Assembly: GCA_015178975.1 (NCBI GenBank)
Contig: WHVD01000003.1
Span: forward strand, 1,178,001 to 1,242,000
Reading direction: 5' to 3'
Length of the DNA: 64,000 bases
Source: Hysterangium stoloniferum
Lineage: Eukaryota; Basidiomycota; Agaricomycetes; Hysterangiales; Hysterangiaceae
Part shown: positions 47,413-57,650 of the stretch, piece by piece
Position numbering within the stretch: position 1 is the first letter of the stretch
How the letters are laid out: each line of letters begins with the position of its first letter
Notes under the pieces: generated by a model
What the model was told of the DNA's origin: nothing
The model's input: the letters and a program-made list of their open reading frames with translations, nothing else
Database searches by the model: none
Position numbers and translations under genes: made by a program

Positions 47413-48733
47413 ATGGTAGCCCTATTGACTCGGGTCCTTTTAACACTCCTCCCTGCGGTGTTGAGAGTGGCTGCCAACACAGAGCTCCCCCATCCTGTTA
47501 ATCCCTTTGTGTCCCCGTCTACAGATCCGTATAATCCCCTGCGGTGAGGCTGCACAGGGAGTGGCGTCTTGTCCCGCTTTTGACAAGGTCTATGTTACAG
47601 GTACACCCCCAACAATGCCCTCACAGCCGTTGCGGTCGCATTGTACCTATTGACGGCCGTCGTAATGACTTATTTCATGTACCGCCGTGGTGCCAGATTT
47701 ATGGCTGCCATGGTCATCGGAGCATATAGTGCGTGAAAGCTACCGGATCTGTTGAAATGTGTGCTCAGCGTTCATAGCTATGTCATTGGGTCTTTCGATG
47801 AGGTTTGGGCTGCATAGCCAACCTGAATCGAAAGGGATATACATTCTCGAGTATCTCCTCGTCGTCCTCTCTGTGAGTCCGCCACAGTCTTGTCAGACTG
47901 ACATGACGGTGCGATTGTGCTACAGCCCTGTGCCTTCATCGCGTCGGATTATGTCCTCCTCGGACGGCTGTCGCAATCGCTGGGAATGGGAGAACATCTC
48001 TTAATTAGCCCTAACCGCATTACCAGAGTGTTCATCGCCTCAGACGTCGCCACCTTCTTGATTCAGGTGACTATGTCGTAACCCTAGCGTTGCAGTCCGC
48101 TTACGATAGTCAGGCTGCCGGGGCTTCCATCTCGATCTCGGGAAGTACATCCGGGGATCTCAAACGGCTGCAGGCAGGATCACATGTGGGTGTTTTCATG
48201 CCATGCCCAAAATCTCCGAGTAGCACTGAGCCATTGTTTCGCTAGATCTTTCTCGCTGGTCTCGCACTTCAAGCAGCCTCGTTCATCGTCTTCATGGCCA
48301 TCTTCCTGCTGTTCCTCTACCGTGTGCGCAAGTGTGCGCCGCAGGTATGGAATCCATCTCCCTCGCCCCCATGGTGGAAACATTGGCGGATGTTGTCCGT
48401 TGCTTTGGGAATAAGCTGTGTCGGCATCCTGGTAGGCTGCCAGAGTAAAGCGTTGTCATGATATCAACTTTCTCACAGATCCGATCTGCTTATCGTACCA
48501 TCGAACTCTCGGAAGGCTTTGAGGGTCGTCTTGGAACGTCAGAGGGCTTCTTCTACGGGCTGGATACATTGCCTCTATTTCTCGCCATCGTGGTTTATGT
48601 GCCATTCTGGCCGAGTGGATATATAAAGAGCAATGCGGTATTAGAAAAACAACATGATCTCGAGAGCTCCACCACAAAGCCTCCGAATAGTCCTCAAACC
48701 ATGACCTTGTTTGAAGAGGAAAGGGAGAAGTAA
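47413..48733 (+). CDS. RTA1-like membrane protein, copy 2
   Basis: Same family and exon plan as the upstream copy. ATG 47413: MVALLTRVLLTLLPAVLRVA, NPFVSPSTDPYNPLR|YTPNNALTAVAVALYLLTAV, MTYFMYRRGARFMAAMVIGAY, then MSLGLSMRFGLHSQPESKG, LVVLS|PCAFIASDYVLLGRLSQSLG, FIASDVATFLIQ|AAGASISISGSTSGD, FLAGLALQAASFIVFMAIFL, SAYRTIELSEGFEGRLGTS and LDTLPLFLAIVVYVPFWPSG, ending FEEEREK with TAA at 48731. All introns keep GT..AG and the frame is open, so it is probably functional. The signal-like N-terminus has diverged from copy 1 while the TM core is nearly identical. Confidence 0.9.
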
Positions 48734-48749
48734 TTTACTTTTATGACTG

Positions 48750-48862
48750 ATTTGTGTATCTAATGCTCGCTTTGTATATCTAACGCTAGCTTTGTATATT
48801 TGATGCTCACTTTGTACATCTAATAGTCGCTTTGTATATATCATGTTCGCTTTGTAACATAA
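48750..48862 (+). repeat. About 22-bp tandem repeat after RTA1 copy 2
   Basis: Four to five units of the type CTTTGTATATCTAATGCTCG follow the stop codon of copy 2. The matching place after copy 3 (about 50,515-50,540) has just over one unit, so the array expanded, or was lost, after the duplication. Confidence 0.75.
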
Positions 48863-49192
48863 TACTCGACGGATCACATGGAGACTTTACAACCTGCTTT
48901 CACATTCCATCTCATCTCCCAATATGCCGAGTAACAAAGCACTCCAAGAACGCGATAAAGAGTATTGAACAAAATTACAGCTTGCGTGGTGTGCAGAATT
49001 GATATAAAATAGTGACCCCTCCTAGGTAAGCTTATATCCAATTTGGTCGTACTGAATGCTGACGAGGGTGTATGGCAAACCAGTGTGTCATTTCATTTCA
49101 TTTCCAGTTCCCTGGCTTATAACGAACAGATCATAGATGGACGCGAGCGAAATTGCGTCGGCCTCTAGTGGTTCCTCAAAGGGCCTTACTCC

Positions 49193-50488
49193 ACCCCTCC
49201 CTGCGGTGTTAAGTGTGGCTGCCAACAGAGAGCCCCTCATCCTGCTAACCCCTTTGTGTCCCCGTCTACAAATCCGTATTATCCCCTACGGTGAGGCTGC
49301 ACAGGGAGTGGCGTCTTGTCCCGCCTTTTGACAGGGTCTATGTTACAGGTACACCCTCAACAATGCCCTCACAGCCGCTGCGGTCGCATTAAACCTATTG
49401 ACGGCCGTCATATTGACTTATTTCATGTACCGCCGTGGTGCCAGATTTATGGCTGCCATGGTCATCGCAGCATATAGTGCGTGAAAGCCACCGGATCTGT
49501 TCAAATATGTGTGCTCAACGCTCATAGCTATGTCATTGGGCATTGCGATGAGGTTTGGGCTGCATAGTCAACCCGAATCGGAAAGGGATATACATTGTGG
49601 AGTATCTTCTCGTCGTCCTCTCAGTGGGTCCTTCTCAGCTTTGCCAGACTGCACACTGACGAGATGCCATTATGCCACAGCCTTGTGCCTTCATCGCTGC
49701 GGATTATGTTCTCCTTCGGACGGCTGTCGCAATCGCTGGGTATGAGAGAACATCTTGTAATTAGCCCCAACCGCATTACCAGAGTGTTCATTGCCTCAGA
49801 CATCGCCATCTTCTTGATTCAGGTGACCATGTCGTAAACCTGGCGTTGCAGTCCATTTACGATAGTCAGGCTGCCGGGGGTTCCATCTCAATCTCGGGAA
49901 GTACATCCGGGGATCCAAACGGTTGACGATAGGATCGCATGTGGGTGTTTTCATGCCATACCCAAAATCTCTGAGTAGCACTGAGCAATTGTGTCGCTAG
50001 ATCTTTCTCGCTAGTCTCGCACTTCAATCAACCTCTTTCATCGTCTTCATGGCCATCTTCCTGTTGTTCGTTTACCGTGTGCGCAGGTATGAGCTGCAGG
50101 TATGGAATCCATCTCCTTCGCCCCCATGGTGGAAACATTGGCGGATGTTGTGTGTTGCTTTGGGAATAAGCTGTGTCGGCATCCTGGTAGGCTGCCAGAG
50201 TAAAGCGTTGTTATGATATTAACTTTTTCATAGATCCGGTCTGTTTATCGTACCATCGAAATCTCAGAAGTCTTCGAAGGTAGTCTTGGAACGTCAGAGG
50301 GCTTCTTCTACGGGCTGGATACATTGCCTCTATTTCTCGCCATCGTAGTTTATGTGCCATTCTGGCCGATTGGATACATAAAGAGCGATGCGGTATTAGA
50401 AAAACAACATGATCTTGAGAGCCCCACTACAAAGCCTCCGAATAGTCCTCAAACCATGACCTTGTTTGAAGAGGAAAGGGAGAAGTAA
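49193..50488 (+). pseudogene. RTA1-like copy 3, degenerate
   Basis: Close relative of copy 2, including about 180 bp of upstream sequence starting near 49,017. Compared with copy 2, about 45 bp between CTCCAC and CTCCCTGCGG, including the ATG, is missing. An extra G in CCCGAATCGGAAAGG (about 49,580) and an extra T in GTTCTCCTTCGG (about 49,710) each shift the frame. The exon borders are still visible and the tail LFEEEREK with TAA (50486-50488) is intact. These breaks make it a pseudogene unless a different start and compensating splicing are used. Confidence 0.85.
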
Positions 50489-50737
50489 TTTACTTTTATG
50501 ACTGATCTGTATATCTAATACTCGCTTTGTAACATAATACTCAACGCATCATATGGAGACTTTACACTGCTTCGGAATATCATCTCCCAATATACCGAGT
50601 AACAAAATTCTCCAAGGACGCGATAGAGAGTACTGAGCAAAATTACAGCTTGCGTGGTGTGCAAATTTGATATAAATATTCTACAATATTACTTGCCCCG
50701 GATGGCAATGCGTGCCACTGTTATTTAGACAAGGAAC

Positions 50738-51427
50738 TCAGCCTCCTCCGCCTCCTTGAGGGCCGGTGTACTCTTTTAAATCCGGATCCATGAAGTTGTG
50801 GCCGCACTTACAGCACACATAGAAAAGGATCATTCGAGTCTCCTTTCGTTTTGATTGATCCTGGTAGAAGACGGAGCTGAGAGGCCGAATAAGACAAATG
50901 CAGCTGAATCACTATAGGTACATAGGTCATATACGCACTCATCATGCTGGCATACAGGACAGGTCATGTTGGAATGCGGCTAACACCGGGGGTGTCTTTT
51001 GATTAGACACTTGCGCTCACAAAAACACGGACCGAACACTACGCACCAGTGTTGGGTCGACTCCAAGATCATGTGTCACGCCTGCCTGTTCTCTAGGATC
51101 AATCAGCATCCGACCCAGCGAAGCCACAGGAGCCAGAAACCACCCACTTTGTCACAGTTACAAGATCATTTCGATACACACACATATTCTGCCCTATCTC
51201 GTCATACTGGCAGATACGGCAGGCATAGACGAGAATACGCCGCGCGGGATCAGCCTAACGCCAGGAGAAGGCAAGGACCACAGTAAGTAAATAGGGATCG
51301 ATACAACCAGGATACACGCACACGGGGGTATAGCAGATTATTACATTCGGAGCAGAAGTGCAGGGAAGCCTAATCGCAACATGTCAGATAAAAGGTTGAC
51401 TTTGTGATGCAACGGGCAATGTACCAT
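50738..51427 (-). CDS. RPB9: RNA polymerase II subunit Rpb9
   Basis: Small two-zinc-ribbon subunit of Pol II, involved in start-site choice and transcript fidelity. Exons from 51427: M|ASLHFCSECNNLLYPR|ADPARRILVYACRICQYDEI..NMCVYRNDLVTVTK|EQAGVTHDLGVDPTL|PHSNMTCPVCQHDD|SVFYQDQSKRKETRMILFYV CCKCGHNFMDPDLKEY, stop at 50738. Both ribbons have their Cys pairs (C-S-E-C/C-R-I-C and C-P-V-C/C-C-K-C). The first coding exon is only the ATG, with GTACAT following directly. The other introns start GTGCGT, GTGGGT, GTGCGT and GTGCGT. The usual Rpb9 tail is followed by a short Gly stretch. Confidence 0.92.
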
Positions 51428-52607
51428 CCGCTGGAGTTTGGGGAGAAGGGAGTGTGGCGTTTAGGCGCGCAAAATGCCATCCAACATTAGCGCCTACTTT
51501 TTTGTGTGGAATTCCTCCTGGTACTCAGTTCAACCTTGCAATACATGAACAATCCTATTTTGACAAAGGTCGGAACTCTTATATATTCCAGAACTTCGTT
51601 CTATTCAGTGCTATATAAACATTAAACAAATATATCTGGCTTGGATATTTTTGACAGCACTTTGCATTACGTAAGGCGCGCGCTAGATTTGCGGGGAAAT
51701 ATTTGCGAACCTCATAGCTCTCTCAATAATTGACCAATTGCCTGTTGAAGTTATGGCCGTTCGGGTATAATCTCAAAACGATCACATTTGTGGGTCCTAG
51801 AATATTTCACGCCAAACTATGTAATTCTGTAGAGTAGCTTAGTAATGTTAACGCTTTTTGCTCGCGTCCACGGTGTACCGAACAACATTGCCTTGTAACT
51901 TCATATATGTATTTTACTAATATCTAGTATATTTTGATGTTATAACTCCAAAATTTGACCTACAGCATGTTTCCCAAAATCGCAGTCCATTTGGCCAACA
52001 GATGTGTCACTCCCAATGAGCTTGTAATATGTTGTTTTACATGTATCTAGGTAGTAAAAAATGACAGCGCCTGGCTTTTGCGGTCAGAGCTAATGTGAGT
52101 GAGTTCACAATGCAAAGGGCTGTCATTATTTTTTGATGGCAAGCCAAACTCAACCAGTAACGTGGCTTATCCCGAACCTTACAGAAATGTGGAAAACTAT
52201 CATATCAACTACTGCAAGGCTTCCGAATAATCAAGTGTATTCAGTTTCACACCAAATGACTTTTGAATCAAGATTTATTGGAGCCTTCAAGGGCATAATA
52301 TATAACGAGATCAGAAGACTAAAACCCGATAGGATGACGAAAATGAAGCAAGGAGTGACAGACTAGGATACAGGTGTTAAGGAGAGTGGATACATGGTCC
52401 GAGTGAATCAATAAGAGAAGTTTGTAGGGAGCGTGAGTTGTAGATGAGGATACATTGAAATGACGTCTAAAGAGTGTGTTTGACATGCGGAGAATTGGAG
52501 ACGAAACAATGCTTGATGTTAGGGGTAAAGGATAATGCGAAAGTGTAATGCCGAATGCGGTCGTCAAAGGTCGTCAAGGTCATGCTGCTGAAGCCAAGTG
52601 AGAGAGC
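51428..52607. other. 1.2-kb intergenic region
   Basis: AT-rich with no supported gene. It contains the RPB9 promoter on the left and the 3' side of the BTB gene on the right. Confidence 0.5.
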
Positions 52608-54075
52608 CTAAATCCATCCTTCCGCAGACTTTGGCGGGCCTCTAGACCTAGACCGCGAACCAGTTTTACACGATTCCGTGCTGGTCCCCGAATGTCTATC
52701 ACCATCATTATTCAAGCGACCGGGGACGATTTCCCTCAGTCTCACGACGCCGTCCCGTCCACGCTCACTTGGCATGTAGAGCACCTGGCCGTTGCCAGAG
52801 TTAGCGCGGACGTGAGTTGGTGTTTGGATCTGGGGTGAATGGACCGAGTTGCGCGCGAGAGTCTGTCTGACCTCATCACAGCAAAGCCTGTGTAGCTCAT
52901 CGAGTCCAAGATATTTAGCCTCATCACGAAGCTCAAGGAGAGTTTCCATGTCAGTGCGTGCAGCGCGAGGGAGAGTCGCGAGGGATGAGGTTGGGGAGCG
53001 AAGGTAGGTTAAAATGTGTGTGTATCTAGGAGGATACAAGGTAAGTTCATAGCGGACACAAAGACATAGTCAGGACATACGGTGTAGAAGGGCGGTCAAG
53101 GAACATGTGAATCATACCCGTTGAATGGGGAAGCAACCCTACTGAGGTAAGGTGTGCTGCAAATAGTGATGCAAACGGAGTATCAGGATCATTTAACACA
53201 TCGCCATCATCATCTTCCTCCTCTTCAAGAAGAGTGTCCCGAAACTTGCGTTTCTCTCGCTCATGGACTTCTCGGGCAATCGAGTGCAAATAGTCAGCGA
53301 GATGGGAAGAACGCGAAGTGAGGGTTGCGTAGGTCGTACGGAGAGAAGCAGTAGAAGTTTCGAGTGTGACCATGAGGGTGGAGAGATCGAGAAGAACGTC
53401 GGGAGCAGGGGAGAGGAGGATGGGCGCGAAAGGAGGCTGTGGAGGGGTGGAAGTTACGTTGAGGGGAAGAACTGGGGAGGCGGGGGAAGATTTGACAACG
53501 GAGGAGCGGGTGACTTGTTCTGGAGTGTTGGGAATGGCTCGAGTGGGAGTTGGCTTTCCGCGAAGCGTGCTGGCGGGGTCGTCGATTATTTCTCCCATCT
53601 CGGAAAGAACTGGGAGGTTGGGAGAGCTCTTGGACGCGTATCGAATGGGGGGGAGAGGCGGAGAGCCTGGGGATGGGGGCTCGTCTTCTTCATAAGACGA
53701 GGCATCGTCATCCTCAGGTCGGATCGAACCAGGATGTTCCTGAGGTGGGTATGGTTGAGTCTGAATGAGCATGGCACGAGCGAGAGCATCCTGAGGAGTT
53801 CGAACGACGGTTGCGCCTGTACCGAGTGTCCCGTAGCGTGTATGGGTGTATGTTGCGGGGCCCGAGGATGTGAACATGTCGTGTACGAGCTTGGGTTCAG
53901 AAATGTTGACTGTGTGATTGTTGGCATTGCTGCTGTTATGGTTGTTGTGCGAGGTCCGAAGCCAGGACATGGGTTTGGAGATGGAAGACATTGAAGGTCT
54001 TCTGGGATGTCGGGGCGAGGTATTTGTAGAAGGGGGAGAATTGGGTCTTGATGAGTGGTTTGAGGCAGATATCAT
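52608..54075 (-). CDS. BTB/POZ (KCTD/T1-like) domain protein
   Basis: MISASNHSSRPNSPPSTNTS opens a long Ser/Pro-rich disordered region, then PAPDVLLDLSTLMVTLETST, an acidic stretch (LEEEEDDDGD), and the BTB end: FASLFAAHLTS..MIHMFLDRPSTP|YTHILTYLRSPTSSLATLPRA, ETLLELRDEAKYLGLDELHR. The 'FLDR...HILTYLR' and 'L..EA.YLGL..L' pattern is that of tetramerisation-type BTB domains. One intron (GTATGT..CCTAG, about 53,030-53,083) splits the domain. The C-terminus is basic and Ser-rich (SRSRSRGPPKSAEGWI). The partner and role are unknown; such proteins often form oligomers or cullin adaptors. Confidence 0.8.
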
Positions 54076-54261
54076 TGTTCACTGTGCTAATGGGAGAGCT
54101 TTGTGGTGGAAGGCCTGAGGAATTCCCACTTATAAAGCTCGGACGAGACATAATAGAAAATAAAAAAAACAAGACAATAAGGACCAGGGTCCTACTATAA
54201 TGGGCGACAAACAAACAAAAAGCACTTACAATGGGAACTTAAAAATATTAAAACTCCGACC

Positions 54262-54903
54262 GTGCCGAGTCCTGGCTTATTAAGCCACATGTCTTTCAGG
54301 CCATCGTCATCGGCAGATGCGCACCTGGCTGCCTTTGCAACTGCTCTTCAGGGAATATCACCAGGACTGGCTGCTTTACACACTTCCCGACTACGATTGC
54401 GCAATCCAGATATAGACTTCTCACTCTCCCCGAACGCATGTATACGGTGTGGACACCAATCTGTTAGCGTTAGGTCACGCGTCCGCCGCAACGCACCCAG
54501 TCAAAAAAACAAGGCAGAGGCAGACCCCCCCCAACGCGTAATCGAACGCACTTGTACTGCATGTCGGTTCATTCATATCGTACCCATCAGTCGCGGAAAT
54601 GCGGCCCTCTTTCCCGCATCAAGAAAGAACAAGTCTGGGCCAGCCGAACCGAATTTCCCCCTTGTTCCTTTACTGGCACAAATTCCACCGTCGTTACCAC
54701 CACCGCCGCCGCCCCCCTCGACACCCCACACCCGCCGGTCCGGCGCCCTGCCGGACGTCCTAATCTCGAAGCGCAACAAAAAGAAATCTGGCCTCCAAGA
54801 GCTCCTCGCACGGAATCGCCAAAAACAGGAACAAGAAAACAAGAAACTTGATGCCTCACGAGGAAAGCCTGGAACGTTGTCTTCCTTCTTGGATGGGCTA
54901 TGA
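54262..54903 (+). CDS. Small zinc-ribbon protein, possibly Rpr2/Rpp21/Snm1-like
   Basis: A 213-residue single-exon frame. After ISPGLAALHTSRLRLRNPDI there is ACIRCGH..RVIERTCTACRF, two C-x2-C pairs about 45 residues apart, the spacing of a zinc ribbon such as in RNase P/MRP proteins of the Rpr2/Snm1 group. A Pro-rich linker and a basic coiled tail (SKRNKKKSGLQELLARNRQK..GTLSSFLDGL) follow. The family link is tentative; the ribbon and the basic tail are directly visible. It is divergent from the BTB gene (186 bp apart). Confidence 0.6.
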   Translation: MPSPGLLSHMSFRPSSSADAHLAAFATALQGISPGLAALHTSRLRLRNPDIDFSLSPNACIRCGHQSVSVRSRVRRNAPSQKNKAEADPPQRVIERTCTACRFIHIVPISRGNAALFPASRKNKSGPAEPNFPLVPLLAQIPPSLPPPPPPPSTPHTRRSGALPDVLISKRNKKKSGLQELLARNRQKQEQENKKLDASRGKPGTLSSFLDGL

Positions 54904-55441
54904 TGTCAGCTGCATTCGAGATCTGCTCTCTACCACATCATGTGACTCCGTCGATGGTAATTCTCGGAGAAATGTCATATCGACAAATTGGGAATAAAGG
55001 ACTCGGATACAATAGCCATAGCGTACATGCATTACCATCTTCATCGATGCTTTACGCATATATCTGGATTATCATCTAATTACCAGTTGTGTCACCGGCG
55101 GCTTGTTTGCTTGCGTCGTACATGTGTTCAAATTTGTCAAGACATGAATCACTGTGTGAGAACACCCTTGTACCCATTGCCATATGAAAACATAGTTTCA
55201 ACTCGATTTAGTTTCCCCACTTCATAGGAAATACATACAATGACGGCGAAATTTCCAGCAGATATTCCAATATTGTAATACATCATATAGTTCGCGAAAA
55301 ATGCTGCCGATGATCTACGTCTCAGATTGTATAAAAATGGAAGTCTAAGATATATGATTGTATGAATATAGGTGATGCTTGCAGGGCTGGTATACAGTGA
55401 AAAAAACGAGGATGAAAAATTAGTCCAAAAAGTACCTAATG
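54904..55441. other. Intergenic region between convergent genes
   Basis: 538 bp with no gene seen; holds the 3' ends of the zinc-ribbon gene and REX3. Confidence 0.5.
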
Positions 55442-57463
55442 CTAACTCCCCTTCACAGCCAGCACCCCCGGCTTCCACGGTCGCTCATTCGCAATCCACC
55501 ATCGCACCAAGTCCAGTGTCGCTATCGCATCTTCAACGGACGAATGTCCGGTCTTCCCACCCCCGCTTTGGATCATCTTTTGGAGTTTTTCGCTGACGCT
55601 TTAAGTAGCCAAGATCAGATGATCATAAAAAATTAAAACAAATTTAGACAAATCGTACATGTCTCGCAATGCACGTCGGAAAGGCGCGCCGCCTCTGTGA
55701 GGAAACAAAATACACGTGTCTACGACGCGGTGGTGAACCATCCGAAGCGTCTTAAGGTCGTTGTCAAGTGCATGCCCGATCAGGATTGTCTTTGGGCCGA
55801 TGAAAGCGCGTAACGCCTGTCGAATCGCATTAAGATCGAGCACGGCAGACTCGAGCAACTCGGGGGTGATGCCAGAATATCTGAAAAAAAAAAACGAAAA
55901 AAAAAAAAACGAAAAAAAAAAAAAATGAAAAAAAACGTCATCGACGGCGCGGGAGGGGATATGCATCTCCGAACCTTGTAAGGTAATCGATAACTTTAAC
56001 GCCTTCGCTCAGCCGTACAAACTCATCGAATACCGCCTTCCCGTCGCCATCTACAACCGACACGCGAGCAACATGCATGCCGCCCGTCGTGTATATCATC
56101 TCGCAGTCGATAGCCGCGACATCGAGTACAGCATCTTCTGAGAGGTTTGGGGCAGGATGTGAAGAGCGCGTGAAGGGATGCCGACGATGGAGGTCCTCTG
56201 GTGCTTTTTCGTAGAAGACATGGGGACCCCGAGCGCAACCAGGTCCGGGGTGGACCATAGCACAACACTTGTATGTCTTGATCTTCTCGCCTGTAAACAG
56301 ACAATTCAGAAGGGCTTTGAACTGCAGCACGATCATCACAGGCATACCATTCGAAGTAGTTGTAAATGGACGTGCCCAATGGAATGAACACGCCTCGTCT
56401 TTCCCAAGCCCCAATGGTGTCACAATAAATCGCTGAGTACATCGTTCACAAACTTCCTCATCACCCTCTGAGTTCGGTTTATCCCCACCGGGTCCAGTAG
56501 GAATGTCCACCACAAAGCCCCATTCTATCATCTGACTACGGGTGAGCAGCACCTGCTCTAAATGGCGCGCCTCCACACGGGTTATCTTGCGGACATTTAG
56601 TCGTGCTTGATACTCTGCCTCACTTCCAACGGTGTCATCTTTGGGGGTCAAAGGAGCGGGCCGCTTCTTAATGGCAACGATGGCAGATACTATGCCTTGG
56701 CGGTATGTCTGTTTATTAGTCTTGCTGTAGACATCAGCCTCTTGAGCAAGAGCGCTTTTACTAGCGAAGTGAGGGTGCTCTGCATGAAATGAAGAATAGA
56801 GGTGGCTAGAAGTGAAGATATAAGTATATATGGTAGTTGGACGAAGCAGGCTGGACATATGTACACAAATGCATCGAAGAGACTTTTTAAACAGGTCTGG
56901 CGGATATTTAATGCCACAGTGCTGGTTGCAGGGTGGGCGATAAGCGTCGGCACTCCAGAAATCTTATGAAAAGTGAGTGAGCATTCGATGGATATTGCGA
57001 GGAGGGTTGTAAGCGCCGCCAAGTAAAGATGGTGAGGATGCTATAGTGAAAACAGACATACTGAAGAGCTAGATGGTTGTGCAAGGGCTGGAACTGCACG
57101 TTGTGATGTGTTGAGCCTCTGGAACTTGCTGGGTGGCTCGGAGGGGCGTGAAGTTATAATTGAACCTGCTGGCGGATCAGCTTTGATCGAGGAGGAATAA
57201 GTGATGGGTCGCTTTGTCGGTATTGAAGCTTTGCTCGATGAGGCGACGGTAGGCTTAAGAATTGACTTTGTAGGAGTTGCTACACGATGGACTGAGGAGA
57301 CATGGTCGGGGGCTTTGGTGGATATAACGGAGACGGGAACTGCGATAGAGGAAGAATGGACAAGACCTCGTTTATGTGAGAACAAGCAGGGATTCCTTGA
57401 GCATGTAGAGATGTCGGGACAGGGAATACTATCGAAAAGACCGATACGACGAGCAGAGAACAT
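55442..57463 (-). CDS. REX3: RNA exonuclease Rex3 (DEDDh family)
   Basis: 3'-5' exoribonuclease that trims small stable RNAs such as MRP RNA in yeast. MFSARRIGLFDSIPCPDIST with CSRNPCLFSH is the N-terminal CCCH-like zinc finger typical of Rex3. Then ISGVPTLIAHPATSTVALNI, SALAQEADVYSKTNKQTYRQ, AIVAIKKRP, ARHLEQVLLTRSQMIEWGFV, CERCTQRFIV, and the nuclease core VLDVAAIDCEMIYTTGGMHV, VIDYLTR|YSGITPELLE, LIGHALDNDLKTLRMVHHRV and KTGHSSVEDAIATLDLVRWW. All DEDDh residues (D-C-E, D-N-D, H..D) are present. Another ATG lies 20 codons upstream at 57523. The intron at about 55,877-55,975 has a very long T-tract before its acceptor. Stop at 55442. Confidence 0.9.
55880..55936 (-). repeat. REX3: Extended T-tract in a REX3 intron
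   Basis: On the coding strand the intron end is runs of T broken only by single C, G and A bases, about 50 nt of near-pure pyrimidine directly before the CAG acceptor. It works as a polypyrimidine tract and is a likely site of length variation. Confidence 0.7.
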
Positions 57464-57650
57464 CCGGCTCTTTCCAAGCTGAATGCGAAGGACGTGGTGA
57501 AGGCGAAGGTGGACTTGTGACATGTCATTCAGGGTCAGTTAGCTTCTATACACGTGACCAAGCGTTGGTCTTCGATTGCAATACAAAATGGTCATTTGAC
57601 CCATGTATATCATGTTTCTACAATAATATTAATAGATAAATGTTTAATAA
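57464..57650. promoter_or_regulatory. Short divergent promoter, REX3 and LAG1
   Basis: About 190 bp between the two proposed start codons, so both promoters must overlap. If the upstream REX3 ATG at 57523 is used, the gap is only 127 bp. Confidence 0.45.

Noticed and set aside
48641-48877. Minus-strand frame with repeated DTQISH/KRALDTQ-like peptide
   Set aside because: It is only the translation of the 22-bp tandem repeat after RTA1 copy 2.
53263-53994. 243-codon plus-strand frame
   Set aside because: It is the shadow of the Ser/Pro-rich part of the minus-strand BTB gene; Gly/Arg-rich with no domain.
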